Assembly: GCA_942493375.1 (NCBI GenBank)
Contig: OW818698.1
Coordinates: 62,001 to 126,000, forward strand
From: G942493375 sp942493375
GTDB lineage: Bacteria > Armatimonadota > UBA5829
Direction: 5' to 3'
DNA length: 64,000 nt
This document shows, in pieces, positions 33,218 to 43,269 of the stretch (positions are counted from its first letter, which is position 1; the number at the start of each line of letters is the position of its first letter). The translations under genes and the position numbers were made by a program. The notes under the pieces are model-generated. The model ran no database searches and was not told the origin of the DNA. It worked only from the letters and a program-made list of their open reading frames with translations.

Positions 33218-35473
33218 ATGTTTCGCTTTTCTGTATTTGTGATTCTGCTTCTGGCAGTTTGCAACTGCCTGTATTCAATGGACTTAACTAAGAATGGTAA
33301 TCCAAAGGCATGTATTGTCCTTGGCACTGATGCTACATCAGCGGAGAAAACAGCCGCAAATGAGCTAGCCAAGTATTTCAAACTGATATCAGGGGCAAAC
33401 ATTCTTATAAAAACAACGCAATCGACTTCTCTGTCCAATATATATGTAGGACAGACGTCTATATCAAAATCAATTCTCCCCGGATTTGACTGGAACACTC
33501 TGAAAGCAGATGGTATCCTGATTAAGACTGTGGGCAAAAATCTGGTAATCGCCGGAGACAGGCCCAGAGGCACGCTATACGCTGTATATACATTCCTGGA
33601 GAATTATCTGGGCTGCAGGTGGTGGACTCCTGAAGTCGAGTCTATCCCAAGGAAGTCCTCGCTCTCTATCGGTAAGATAGACTACACATACACACCGAAA
33701 CTCTTCTACCGGGAGACATGGTTCCAGAAAGTCATGCAGCAGAACCCGGCTTTCTGTGTAAAGATGAAACTCAACGGCCATTTTAACCAGATATCTGACG
33801 AATGGGGAGGTTCGCACTTCTTTGTCGGTTGGTGCCATACATTCGACCAGTTCATCCCTGCAGACAAATACTTCAAAGATCATCCGGAGTGGTACAGTGA
33901 ACTGGGCGGTAAACGTGTAGCCGAAATGTCCCAGCTCTGCATGACCAATCCGGAGATGAAGCAGGAGATGATCAAGAATGCCCTGTTGGCGATCAAAGCA
34001 AGGCCCAATGCAGCGATAGTCTCTATCAGCCAGAACGACTACCCTACAACCTACTGCCAGTGTGATAAATGCAAGGCAGCAGTCGCAAAGTATGGAGGGA
34101 TACAGTCAGGCCTGGTGCTGGAGTTCGTCAACAGTGTTGCTGAAGAGATCGAAAAGTCCTATCCCAACATCTGGGTCGAGACCCTGGCTTATCAATTCTC
34201 CAGAAAACCACCCATCAACATCGTCCCACGCAAGAACGTGCTGATACGCCTGTGCACATTAGAATGTGACTTCTCACAGCCTCTCACTTCTGATACAAAC
34301 AAAGCTTTCCACGATGACATAGTAGGCTGGCAGAAAATCGCTCCCAGGATGTTCATTTGGGACTATACAATCAACTTCGGAGAGTTCCATTTCCCCCACC
34401 CTAATATAAATGTGCTGCCGGTCAATATGAAGTTCTTCGCAGACAATAATGCAGTCGGTATATTCGAGCAGGGAGACGGATTCAATCAGGGAGTCCAGTT
34501 TGACCCACTCAGGACCTATATGGCTGCCAAGTATATCTGGAACCCGTATATCGACGCAGAAAAAGTGAAGCTTGAATTCCTGAATGGTTTCTACGGTAAA
34601 GCCGGACAATATTTAAATGAATACATAAAACTCCTGCAGACCGCGGTCCAGAGGGATGGATACTATTTGAAATACCACCAGCGGACAACTCCATATCTGC
34701 ACGCCCCTGACTATATAGCTGCATTCAAGCTGTTCAATAGTGCAATGAATGCAGTAAAGAGCAATCCCAAACTCCTCGATAGAGTCAAAACCGAGAGAAG
34801 ATCCCTGGAACTGGCGTTCATGCTCAACACCAATACAATGAAAGATGAAGTGTATGCCAACAAGGTAATCGAACCGATGGATAAAGCAGCCTGGCTGGAT
34901 GAGTTCCTGAAATGGGCCAAAGCGACCAAAAACGACTGGGCAGGCGATGGTGGAATCCCTCTTGACTTGCAGTACTTCCGGCAAAGGGGATTCGCCAAAG
35001 TCAATGGCCCAAAACCAGCTGCCATTGCCAACATCCCGGACAGCGACTGGATGGATATACAGAACGATCTGTTTGAGCTTTACGGTGATGGTTCTGTAGT
35101 CAAGCAGGTCACAGACGAGAAAGCAACAGACAAATCCGCTGCTCAGTTGTTCAAGGGAGACTGCGGAGACTGGGCAATCCAGGTCCCTCTATTCGGACCG
35201 GTCAACAACGGTCTGGACGAAGTCAATATTGTAGTTCAGATGAGAATGAAAGCCAAAAGCCCGAAGAATGCCGTAAAAGCCGGGCTATATGACTTCACAA
35301 TGGGTAAAGAGATAGCAGTAAAAGAGCTCAAGGGTGATGAACTATCAGACGAATATACTGACATCAACCTTGGGAAACATAAACTTAATGCTGGAATGAA
35401 GGTATACGTAGCCCCAATGTCAAACCCTGATGTCGAGACAGTAGAAGTCGACAGAGTTTACGTGTATAAATAG
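33218..35473 (+). CDS. Secreted DUF4838 protein, copy 1
   Basis: A 751-residue exported protein of the DUF4838 family, which carries an alpha-glucuronidase-like N-terminal domain and is found in polysaccharide-degradation loci. The signal peptide is MFRFSVFVILLLAVCNCLYS. Domain 1: AEKTAANELAKYFKLISG...GDRPRGTLYAVYTFLENYLGCRWWTPEVESIPRKS. The core has YFKDHPEWYSELGGKR, SISQNDY and the cluster C280-x-C282-x-x-C285 (CQCDKCK), perhaps a metal site. A C-terminal beta domain ends the protein. The ATG at 33218 is chosen because AAGAGGT lies ten bases upstream. Its paralogue is at 49556. A processing glycosidase role is likely but the substrate is unknown. Confidence 0.85.
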   Translation: MFRFSVFVILLLAVCNCLYSMDLTKNGNPKACIVLGTDATSAEKTAANELAKYFKLISGANILIKTTQSTSLSNIYVGQTSISKSILPGFDWNTLKADGILIKTVGKNLVIAGDRPRGTLYAVYTFLENYLGCRWWTPEVESIPRKSSLSIGKIDYTYTPKLFYRETWFQKVMQQNPAFCVKMKLNGHFNQISDEWGGSHFFVGWCHTFDQFIPADKYFKDHPEWYSELGGKRVAEMSQLCMTNPEMKQEMIKNALLAIKARPNAAIVSISQNDYPTTYCQCDKCKAAVAKYGGIQSGLVLEFVNSVAEEIEKSYPNIWVETLAYQFSRKPPINIVPRKNVLIRLCTLECDFSQPLTSDTNKAFHDDIVGWQKIAPRMFIWDYTINFGEFHFPHPNINVLPVNMKFFADNNAVGIFEQGDGFNQGVQFDPLRTYMAAKYIWNPYIDAEKVKLEFLNGFYGKAGQYLNEYIKLLQTAVQRDGYYLKYHQRTTPYLHAPDYIAAFKLFNSAMNAVKSNPKLLDRVKTERRSLELAFMLNTNTMKDEVYANKVIEPMDKAAWLDEFLKWAKATKNDWAGDGGIPLDLQYFRQRGFAKVNGPKPAAIANIPDSDWMDIQNDLFELYGDGSVVKQVTDEKATDKSAAQLFKGDCGDWAIQVPLFGPVNNGLDEVNIVVQMRMKAKSPKNAVKAGLYDFTMGKEIAVKELKGDELSDEYTDINLGKHKLNAGMKVYVAPMSNPDVETVEVDRVYVYK

Positions 35474-35498
35474 CTTCATAAAAGAGAGGTCAACGAAC

Positions 35499-36959
35499 AT
35501 GACAGATCATAAAGCAACTAATATCGGCAGCAGGTTGGAGCTGTTTGTTGAGGATACATTAATACATGAACTAAAAGGCAAAGCCAGTCTGAGGCTGCAT
35601 CAGCCTGTTATCCAGCAGGATTCCTTTGTCACAAACATGCCCTGGGAGGGGTCGATGGGTGGGTACATAACCACATTCCAGGACAACGACCTCCATAGAA
35701 TGTACTACCAGGCTGGAGATATCAATCTGGAAGCAAAAACAGGAGAATGGGACTGCCCGATCTACATCGGTTATGCTGAAAGCAAAGATGGAATCAACTG
35801 GACCAGGCCAAATCTCGGACTCTTTGAGTTCAATGGCAGCAAAGAAAACAACATCATCTGGGTTGGTGAGACTGAAACGCTAAAGGGTGTCCACGGGTTT
35901 GTCCCTTTCAAAGACACCAATCCCGACTGCGAACCTGATGCTCTATATAAGGCCATCGGTTCAGTAATGAGCGGCACTCCTGCTCTGTATGCAATGAAAT
36001 CCGCTGACGGTATCCACTGGTCGTTGATGCAGGATGAACCGATACTTCAAGGGCAGGCATATGATTCTCAGAATCTCATTTTCTGGGATAATCTGCGTAG
36101 CGAGTACCGCATTTATCTGAGGAATTTCACCGAAGGCATTTTCGAAGGCTGCAGAATTATAGAAACAGCCGTTTCAAAAGACTTCTTTAACTGGCCGGTA
36201 CCTAAACCCCTTGAATACGTAGATTCTCCGGATGAGCAACTCTACACAAACCAGGTGCAGCCATACTACAGAGCCCCTCACATTTTCATTGGTTTCCCCA
36301 GCAGATATGTCGAGAGGGAATGGTCACCAACAATAGACGCGCTGCCGGAACTCGAACACAGGTTGAAACGCAGGAGAGTTGCTGAAAGATACGGGATGGC
36401 TGTTACCGACGGATTATTAATGGCCAGCAGAGATGGCGGAACATTCAAACGCTGGGATGAAGCCTTCCTGCGCCCGGGACTCAGAACTGAGGGCAGCTGG
36501 ACATATGGGGACTGCTACCAGGGCTGTGGATTGATGGAGACAGCATCTGCATTCCCCGGCGCTCCCAATGAGCTCTCTCTTTATGCTGTAGAGCACTACT
36601 GGAGAAAACCCTCTGCATTGTTCAGGCGCTACACTATCAGAATAGACGGGTTCGTATCAGCGCATGCACCACTTGGCGGTGGTGAGCTTATCACAGAGCC
36701 AATAACATTCGAAGGCAGCTCGCTGCATCTGAACATGTCCACTTCAGCAGGTGGAGGTATGAGGGTTGAGATTATGGACGTCCACGGCAACCCAATCAAG
36801 GACTTCGATATGAAAGACTGCTACGAAATAGTCGGCGATACGCTGGATTACACAGTCCGATGGAAATCCGGCACCGATGTCAGCGCATTGGCTGGCAAAC
36901 CGATAAGGTTGAAATTCGCATTGAACGATGCGGATCTTTACAGCTACAAGTTCGAATAG
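35499..36959 (+). CDS. Five-bladed beta-propeller glycosidase-like protein
   Basis: A 486-residue protein without a signal peptide. Blades show the GH32/43/62-type repeat pattern: PIYIGYAESKDGINWTRPNLGLFEFNGSKENNII, ALYAMKSADGIHWSLMQDEPIL, QAYDSQNLIFWDNLRSEYRIYLRNF, and a C-terminal sandwich from about residue 385 (GFVSAHAPLGGGELITEPITFEGSSLHLNMS). This set is common in Planctomycetes and Armatimonadota and has unclear substrates. AGAGAGGT lies before the ATG. It follows the DUF4838 gene by 25 bases, so it is in the same operon, and is ended by the hairpin at 36971. Confidence 0.7.
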   Translation: MTDHKATNIGSRLELFVEDTLIHELKGKASLRLHQPVIQQDSFVTNMPWEGSMGGYITTFQDNDLHRMYYQAGDINLEAKTGEWDCPIYIGYAESKDGINWTRPNLGLFEFNGSKENNIIWVGETETLKGVHGFVPFKDTNPDCEPDALYKAIGSVMSGTPALYAMKSADGIHWSLMQDEPILQGQAYDSQNLIFWDNLRSEYRIYLRNFTEGIFEGCRIIETAVSKDFFNWPVPKPLEYVDSPDEQLYTNQVQPYYRAPHIFIGFPSRYVEREWSPTIDALPELEHRLKRRRVAERYGMAVTDGLLMASRDGGTFKRWDEAFLRPGLRTEGSWTYGDCYQGCGLMETASAFPGAPNELSLYAVEHYWRKPSALFRRYTIRIDGFVSAHAPLGGGELITEPITFEGSSLHLNMSTSAGGGMRVEIMDVHGNPIKDFDMKDCYEIVGDTLDYTVRWKSGTDVSALAGKPIRLKFALNDADLYSYKFE

Positions 36960-36970
36960 GAGACCCAGAA

Positions 36971-36993
36971 TCCAGGGAGGTAACCTCCCTGGA
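36971..36993. terminator. Bidirectional terminator hairpin
   Basis: TCCAGGGAGG (36971-36980) pairs perfectly with CCTCCCTGGA (36984-36993) around three bases. It lies between the convergent genes ending at 36959 and 37001. Confidence 0.8.
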
Positions 36994-37000
36994 CTCATTT

Positions 37001-38320
37001 CTAATCTAAAAGAATATCTGATACTTCGTTGATTCTCAGTTGGCAGGTTTTATTGGCGTACGATACATAGCGTTTTCCTGCAAGCTCGTAAAATGCGGGA
37101 TAACCTATTTCGAAGTCATTGAATGGACCATCCGGGATGCCATCGTTATATACAATTACTTTTGGTTTACTGAACACAAGGCCCGCATTTCCAACGATTC
37201 CTGGTTCCTCATGCCCGATAGCTATCCACAGCGGATCCCTGGGATACCATCCACTGTCCTCCGGCTTTGTATTGTGAAACAGGAAGACAAATCTGCCATC
37301 CTGTAGTTTTGTAATCGGACATGGGGCACACGGTTGATTGAATGGTTCCCCGCCTGGAGACAACCTCAATACATCCGGCTTGCTCCATGTCATCCCACCA
37401 TCTGAGCTGATAGAAAAGAATGGATGCCCCTGTCTTGATCGAAAAACACAAAGCAATCTGCCACCTGAAAGACCAACCAGCGTCCCCTCCTGCCCAAAGT
37501 GGCGATCAGTGCCGGGATAAGGCACCCAAACACCTTCATCTCCATCAGGTAAAAATCTGAAAGTGAGTTTCTCGGGATCGGTTTCGGTTTGGATATTAGC
37601 CAGCTCAAGCATAAAGACTTCCGTACACCAGTCGTTCGGACTCCCGCCCTGCTCGATCGCTGGTTTTGTTTCGGTATCAACCCCTGTTTTTGATACCCAT
37701 TGATTCTTCTCATTGAGATGCCAACCCTCAGGAAACAAGCTGGAACGCTTCATCTTTGTATAGGTCATCAACACCCGACCATCCGGCATTAACCTGGGCT
37801 GCCCGAAGTTCCAGCCATGGATGTCCCCGCATTCGTCTGAATCCATCCCGGTATGTGGAATCCCAACCGGATAACGCCCAGACCATGTAAGTCCATCATC
37901 ATCGGAATACCTGAAGAACATATCCCCCGCATCTCTCAGCGGCACTCCGTTGATGTTATACCAGTAGAAGACATATACCCGACCAGTCGAGGGAACTACA
38001 TAGGAGACAATCCATGCCGGCACCTGATACTGCTCCCCGGCAGCCTCAATCACTATCTCTTCACTCCACGTCCGACCATTATCCAAACTTCTTGAGACCA
38101 CTACCCGCTGGTCCGGATTAGCTTCATAGCTCCCCTGAGTCCAACAGGCTATCCAGGTGCCAGTGGGAGTCATGCACAGCTGCACTTGATAGTTGAAATA
38201 CTGCGGTCCGGGTTTACCATCTATAATAACCCCATATGACTCCGCAGCATCCATGGTACCGGGACTATATAAATCCGGTTTCATGCGGGGTGACAGTGAT
38301 TGAGATTCTCCAAACGGCAT
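37001..38320 (-). CDS. Sialidase-like (BNR/Asp-box) protein
   Basis: A 439-residue six-bladed propeller. Asp boxes are at S78-L-D-N-G-R-T-W85, S139-D-D-D-G-L-T-W146 and SSDGGMTW near residue 305. Other propeller signs are GTWIACWTQGSYEANPDQRVVVSRS and GWNFGQPRLMPDGRVLMTY. No signal peptide is seen. Such proteins are called exo-alpha-sialidases, but a bacterial island of this type may use them on other acidic sugars. The start shares one base with the stop of the GH2 gene (TAATG), with AGGAG ten bases upstream. It is the last gene of a tightly packed five-gene operon. Confidence 0.75.
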   Translation of the reverse strand: MPFGESQSLSPRMKPDLYSPGTMDAAESYGVIIDGKPGPQYFNYQVQLCMTPTGTWIACWTQGSYEANPDQRVVVSRSLDNGRTWSEEIVIEAAGEQYQVPAWIVSYVVPSTGRVYVFYWYNINGVPLRDAGDMFFRYSDDDGLTWSGRYPVGIPHTGMDSDECGDIHGWNFGQPRLMPDGRVLMTYTKMKRSSLFPEGWHLNEKNQWVSKTGVDTETKPAIEQGGSPNDWCTEVFMLELANIQTETDPEKLTFRFLPDGDEGVWVPYPGTDRHFGQEGTLVGLSGGRLLCVFRSRQGHPFFSISSDGGMTWSKPDVLRLSPGGEPFNQPCAPCPITKLQDGRFVFLFHNTKPEDSGWYPRDPLWIAIGHEEPGIVGNAGLVFSKPKVIVYNDGIPDGPFNDFEIGYPAFYELAGKRYVSYANKTCQLRINEVSDILLD

Positions 38321-40032
38321 TATTCTGCATCTCCTGCATAAGTTTTTCGAACAGTCTTCCAGGCCAGCTTTCGGTTTCTGTGATAATCGACAATCCCCTT
38401 GTAGTTTATCCCGTGCCAGTGGCTGTTGATTGGTTTTGAGGGATCTCTATAATCGGTATACAAAAACGGGAACGTCCCGCAGACTGCTGGATATTTGGCA
38501 GTGATATCAAACTGCACCCGAAGCAACTCCGCCTGATAATTCTCCGACCAATACTCACAGGACGAACCAATAAATCCCGGTACTGCATCTGCTCCGAACT
38601 CAGTCAGTAGCAGCGGCTTACCCAGCTTTGATTGTTCAGCCAGACATGCGTCCAGTTCCGGCAACTCAATCGGCAGCACAGGTTCACCGTCAGTATTGCC
38701 ATCAAAGGCGATCCGGTCATACCAGCCCCAGTATTCATTTATCCCGATCACATCCACCAGATCAGCAATACACCCCACCCCACCATACAATGCCGCATAA
38801 CTGATAAGCCGGGTGTCATCCAACTCACGGACCTGATCAACACAGGCCTTGAAGAACGCCAGAGACTCCGGGTGATCGGTATTACATTCATTGCCTACAC
38901 TGTAGAGGATCACACTCGGATGATTCGCTGCCTGCTCCACCATCTCCCGAAGCATCTGCAGCGCCAGAGCCTGCACGCCGTTCTCAGCAAAGATGCTGCA
39001 GGAATCTTCACTCGACGGCGCCACGCAATAAATTGGAACCTCCAGCCAGAGCATCATCCCACGCCTGTCACACTCATCCAGAAAATTATCAGGCACTGGG
39101 AAATGGCTCCTCAGACAATTTACCCCAAGTTCCTGCAAGTCATCAAGATCTCGCTTCACTACATTTGGATCGAACTTAACCCCGCTTACCGGATGATCAT
39201 AAAGATAACAAATCCCCCGCAGAGCAATCGGTTCACTATTTAACAATATCTGCTGACCGGACGCGACAATGGATCGTATACCTAATGTGCAGGTATATTG
39301 GTCGATGATTCCTCCAGCATCCATCAATTCCACATTACATTTATAAAGATTTGGACTCTCAGGACTCCATATCTCTGCATTATTAAAGGTAAAGGGTATT
39401 GACTGTTGTTCTGAAACTCCCTGCCAGACGCATTTACCTTCAGCATCAATAATTCTTACTGATGCTGAAACCGCAGGCTGGAAGCCTGCATAACAAATTT
39501 CTATACTTCCCTGAACGATTCCATCTGCTTGTTCTTTAACAGTAACCTTTACAGATTTGATCTGAGTTCCTGAAGTAATATTGAGTGATACATCCCTGTG
39601 GATTCCACCATAGTTATACCAACCCAGCACAGCAGGAAGCCGAATTTTCAAATGCCTGTTATCTACCCTGACTGCAAGACGGTTCTTTCCCTGGCGAACG
39701 GCCTTGGATGCATCAATCGTAAACGCAGTATAACCACCCTCATGACTGCCAATTTGCTGCCCGTTCAGGTAGATATCAGCTATATAGTTAACTCCTCCGA
39801 AGTGCAGGAATGCTACATGCTCAGCCAGCAGGATATCTACATCGAACTCCCGCACAAACCATACTACGCCTTCAAAAAGATCATATCTATCGGAATATCG
39901 GTTCCAGCAACCAGGCACCGGGACCTGCTCCCAATGCCTCAGGCTGATATCCCGGGAATAGTCCTCTGCCTTGTGGTATTCAGGGTCCTGATCCACTGTG
40001 AAATACCACACGCCATTAAGTTCGATTTTCAT
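38320..40032 (-). CDS. GH2 family glycoside hydrolase (beta-glucuronidase/galactosidase type)
   Basis: A 570-residue enzyme, the length of classic beta-glucuronidases. Jelly-roll MKIELNGVWYFTVDQDPE...WEQVPVPGCWN, VVWFVREFDV and HFGGVNYIADIYLNGQQIGSHEGGYTAFTIDAS; Ig-like domain; TIM barrel with LRGICYLYDHP. The acid/base is N381-E382 (YSVGNECN) and the nucleophile E478 (LLTEFGADAV). There is no signal peptide, so it probably acts in the cytoplasm on imported oligosaccharides. AGGAG lies before the ATG at 40032, which follows the previous stop by two bases; 14 more codons upstream overlap the previous gene and are rejected. Confidence 0.9.
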   Translation of the reverse strand: MKIELNGVWYFTVDQDPEYHKAEDYSRDISLRHWEQVPVPGCWNRYSDRYDLFEGVVWFVREFDVDILLAEHVAFLHFGGVNYIADIYLNGQQIGSHEGGYTAFTIDASKAVRQGKNRLAVRVDNRHLKIRLPAVLGWYNYGGIHRDVSLNITSGTQIKSVKVTVKEQADGIVQGSIEICYAGFQPAVSASVRIIDAEGKCVWQGVSEQQSIPFTFNNAEIWSPESPNLYKCNVELMDAGGIIDQYTCTLGIRSIVASGQQILLNSEPIALRGICYLYDHPVSGVKFDPNVVKRDLDDLQELGVNCLRSHFPVPDNFLDECDRRGMMLWLEVPIYCVAPSSEDSCSIFAENGVQALALQMLREMVEQAANHPSVILYSVGNECNTDHPESLAFFKACVDQVRELDDTRLISYAALYGGVGCIADLVDVIGINEYWGWYDRIAFDGNTDGEPVLPIELPELDACLAEQSKLGKPLLLTEFGADAVPGFIGSSCEYWSENYQAELLRVQFDITAKYPAVCGTFPFLYTDYRDPSKPINSHWHGINYKGIVDYHRNRKLAWKTVRKTYAGDAE

Positions 40033-40034
40033 AA

Positions 40035-41150
40035 CTACACATTCTCCTGAATCCAATATTGATACCCCGGGCATTTAGAAAACAACCAAGTATCTGCATC
40101 TTGTTCACCTTCTGAAAGCACCTTGTCTATGATTGCCAGCGACAGAGTTCGAAACCAAGTGGGAAACATAGCCCCTACTCCATTCGGTCCAAGAAGCTCA
40201 GGATGTCCATACTCAAATGGCCGGTTTAACATGAACACAAATCCACCGTCCGTCATTTGGTTTTTCAAGACCCATCTTTCCGCTGTGTGTAGAGAATCAT
40301 ATATATATGCTCTTCGATAATCAATCTGAAAATACATTCGAGCCAATGAATCAATGCTGTCGATATCTTCACATGCACTGCTTACAAATGGATCATCCGG
40401 ATTATGGACTCCCCACCCGAATCCGCCATTCATATTCTGAGTCGCCAGCACACTATCAATGGCCCTTTCAGTGTGTGGAAACTTTCGTCCGTCATATGCA
40501 AACAATGGCCACCAGTGATATGCTGCCTGCACCGCATGAGATCGCCAGACCGGATCTGTTGTATTAACAGTCCCCCACAGACCTGTCTCAGGACTCAGAT
40601 GGTTGTTTTCGAGCCAATCAAGCATAAAATCAGCAGCAACTGCTGCACGATCATCAGAATGAAAATCCCTGGAATACTGCAGCAGTGTCCCAAGGTTCAT
40701 TATTTCATTCCCAGTCCACCCAACCCGCTCTCCCCAGTCTCTACTCTCCAGCCATGTTTCCAATTCACCTATATCACTGTATTTATCAGTTAAAGCAAAT
40801 GGTTTCTCCGCTGTTGCGCCAAGACATTCCAGAGCTGTAATAACATGACATGTAAGATGAGGTCGTCCACAGTCAAAAGGATCACCGGCAAACCATCCCT
40901 GATTATATATCACAGGATCCCAGAACAAGCCATCGTCCTGCTGAAAAGACTGTAAATATGCAATCCATTCTACTCTCCCATCAGCAACAAGATTATCCAA
41001 GTCACCAAACAGCCCCCTGGTCATTGCTGCGTAACAGGATGAATAGACAGTGGGAACTGAACATGCCGTTGAATAGCGGTACCTGCCCGCACCCTCAGTC
41101 ACCACCCGATGCCGTTCTATAAAACTCAGTATTTCATCTCTCAAAGCCAT
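40035..41150 (-). CDS. Alpha/alpha-toroid protein of unknown function
   Basis: A 371-residue protein with repeats like terpene cyclase or prenyltransferase toroids: LQSFQQDDGLFWDPV, TQNMNGGFGWGVHNPDDPF and LKNQMTDGGFVFMLNRPFEYG (Q-x-x-DGG/NGGF). Helical pairs lie between them (LTCHVITALECLG; SHAVQAAYHWWPLFAYDG). Toroids of this shape also occur in glycoside hydrolases and polysaccharide lyases; the location inside an operon of glycosidases favours a sugar role. Expected catalytic acids cannot be assigned. AAGGTAG precedes the ATG. Confidence 0.6.
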   Translation of the reverse strand: MALRDEILSFIERHRVVTEGAGRYRYSTACSVPTVYSSCYAAMTRGLFGDLDNLVADGRVEWIAYLQSFQQDDGLFWDPVIYNQGWFAGDPFDCGRPHLTCHVITALECLGATAEKPFALTDKYSDIGELETWLESRDWGERVGWTGNEIMNLGTLLQYSRDFHSDDRAAVAADFMLDWLENNHLSPETGLWGTVNTTDPVWRSHAVQAAYHWWPLFAYDGRKFPHTERAIDSVLATQNMNGGFGWGVHNPDDPFVSSACEDIDSIDSLARMYFQIDYRRAYIYDSLHTAERWVLKNQMTDGGFVFMLNRPFEYGHPELLGPNGVGAMFPTWFRTLSLAIIDKVLSEGEQDADTWLFSKCPGYQYWIQENV

Positions 41151-41163
41151 TTACACTACCTTA

Positions 41164-43269
41164 TTATTTAGCACTCATTCCAGGAAATGACCTGAATCCG
41201 TCCAACGAGAACAGGTCGCCAGTTCCACCAGGTAATTTCAAATGCAGTGTGTGATCTGACTCAAGCGTTAGCTCTTCAACAATCCCCGTCTGCCGATTCA
41301 GGCGATAAATTTTACTGAGTGCATTATCGAATTGGAGTGTGAAGTTTATGCTGGTCTCAGACGGTGAGAATACAGGATCGCAGAACAGGTTAGTTAACAT
41401 AAAATACTGCCTGCCAGCATCATCAGTAAAGAATCCTATCATGCCATCTTTATTGGCTCCGGACTGACCGCTTTCTACAATAACAGTCTTGAGCTGCTCC
41501 ATCCCCCCTGCTCCTGGACTCCAGTTTGTGATCTTGCCATACTGGTCTGCATAGGGATTATGCGCTGTTCCGTCAGTCTGCCCGGGTATAAACCTGACAT
41601 CAGTACTCGCTAGCTGCAACAGCACCGGTGAAAGTTTTAATATCTCCGAGTTCAGGCTTTGCACATTATAATAGGTAGAGTCCGGGGTCAGATCAGCCTT
41701 GAGTGTTGCTTTCTCAAACACAACCGTTGAGCCCGGTGCTGTGGGTTCATAGCAGAAATAACCTAGTCCTTTCGCTCCGGATGCCAGTGTAGAGAATGCC
41801 ATCATCCGCAGTTCAGATTCGCTGGCAACTCTCCATTGTTCAGCCGGAGACTCAAACGTCTGCATCCATGAAAACAAAGGCACTCCATATTGCAAAGATT
41901 TACTGCGAAACAGCATCAATATAGTTACATATTCATGTATGTCTGCCTGACCATGCACAACAGCTCTGCCGCCTACATAGAACGGATACATATCATACAT
42001 CAGTGCATCCGGCTTAACTGTGGTCAGATATTGGTCCAGAAACTTGGCATCCGGATTTGCTACCGTCATATACACCATCGAATTCGGCCTGTTCGACTTC
42101 AACCACTCGACAACCTTCGCTATACCCGGCAGCTGCTTCCCTCCCGGTTCATCCCAGACATACCAGGCATTGTCATCATCCAGAGCACTCACAGACTTGA
42201 TCTTTTCCATTGCTTCCGGTGTTAAGTCATCAACCCAGAGAGCATTGTGGCGGGTCCAGTTATTTCTATATGCTAGATTAGCCATAGTCGATGAAGCCGT
42301 TAGAAGTGACGTGAAACCTGCGCCTCGATACAGAGCAGTGTTGGTGGTAGGATGCCGAAGCCAGGTCATTAGAGTAAACGTACGGTTTCTCACCCAGTTG
42401 ATCCCGAATGAATGCCTGAACACCATCCCGGTCGGTTTACCCACTCCTGCCTTTGGAATAAACGTGCGCATAAACTCCAGTGTCGTTCCGTTAAAACAGC
42501 TGACCTCGCCATTTCCACTCAAGACATAGAGATTCCCATCATAACCCCAGGCCTGAGATATGGGAGAACTCAGTTTACCATTCAAACCTGCTGATACACC
42601 CGAATACTTGCCAGTGGTTCCATCAAACCGGTCGACTTTACTTGTCCGCAGGTTCGATATATACAAGTTGCCATCAGGTCCAATAGTTATGCATCCGGGG
42701 TCTGTTACTATAGCAAAATCATCAATATAAGCCCCATTCACCCGATCATAACGCTTGATGCCTCCAGCGTTACTGACATAAAGCTTGTCGCCATTCCAGA
42801 CAAAATCCCTTATCCCGGACAGCTTCCCTGGGCCTTTGGACTCTACATCCTTAACAAATGCTCCGGTTCTGCCATGATATCCGGAGATTTTGGTCCCATT
42901 TGAACTGCTGGCGTATAGATTGCCGTCAGGACCAAATTTAGCGATTTCCGGATCATGTATTCCCTTAACAAAATCCACAAGATAAGCTCCGGTCCGGCCA
43001 TTGTATCGCTTAACACTGTTTGTCCTGGAACTGACTACATACAAATTGCCATCCGGACCTGATACAACAGACGTCGGATTGCGCAATCCCCCATTGCGTG
43101 CTGGAACGAAATCTGCGATATATGCGCCGGTGGAAATGTTGTAACGTTTGATGCTGTTGGTTGTCCCCGATGCGATGAGTAAATCCTGACACTGAACACT
43201 TGAAATCATACAGGTAGCAAACACTAATATAGATGCACTGAATACCAGTTCTTTAAAACCTACTTTCAA
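41164..43269 (-). CDS. Secreted NHL-type propeller fused to a TIM-barrel-like domain
   Basis: A 701-residue exported protein. Signal peptide residues 1-28. Residues ~30-305 form a propeller of about six blades, with GPDGNLYVVSS, GPDGNLYASSS, GPDGNLYISN and KRYNGRTGAYLVDF recurring. The rest resembles a hydrolase barrel (WLRHPTTNTALYRGAGFTSLL, WYVWDEPGGKQLPGIAKVVEWLKSNRPNSMVYMTVANPD, SELRMMAFSTLASGAKGLGYFCYEP) and ends in a beta domain. The start is TTG, overlapping the previous stop as TTGA. Function unknown; an unusual fusion. Confidence 0.65.
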   Translation of the reverse strand: MKVGFKELVFSASILVFATCMISSVQCQDLLIASGTTNSIKRYNISTGAYIADFVPARNGGLRNPTSVVSGPDGNLYVVSSRTNSVKRYNGRTGAYLVDFVKGIHDPEIAKFGPDGNLYASSSNGTKISGYHGRTGAFVKDVESKGPGKLSGIRDFVWNGDKLYVSNAGGIKRYDRVNGAYIDDFAIVTDPGCITIGPDGNLYISNLRTSKVDRFDGTTGKYSGVSAGLNGKLSSPISQAWGYDGNLYVLSGNGEVSCFNGTTLEFMRTFIPKAGVGKPTGMVFRHSFGINWVRNRTFTLMTWLRHPTTNTALYRGAGFTSLLTASSTMANLAYRNNWTRHNALWVDDLTPEAMEKIKSVSALDDDNAWYVWDEPGGKQLPGIAKVVEWLKSNRPNSMVYMTVANPDAKFLDQYLTTVKPDALMYDMYPFYVGGRAVVHGQADIHEYVTILMLFRSKSLQYGVPLFSWMQTFESPAEQWRVASESELRMMAFSTLASGAKGLGYFCYEPTAPGSTVVFEKATLKADLTPDSTYYNVQSLNSEILKLSPVLLQLASTDVRFIPGQTDGTAHNPYADQYGKITNWSPGAGGMEQLKTVIVESGQSGANKDGMIGFFTDDAGRQYFMLTNLFCDPVFSPSETSINFTLQFDNALSKIYRLNRQTGIVEELTLESDHTLHLKLPGGTGDLFSLDGFRSFPGMSAK

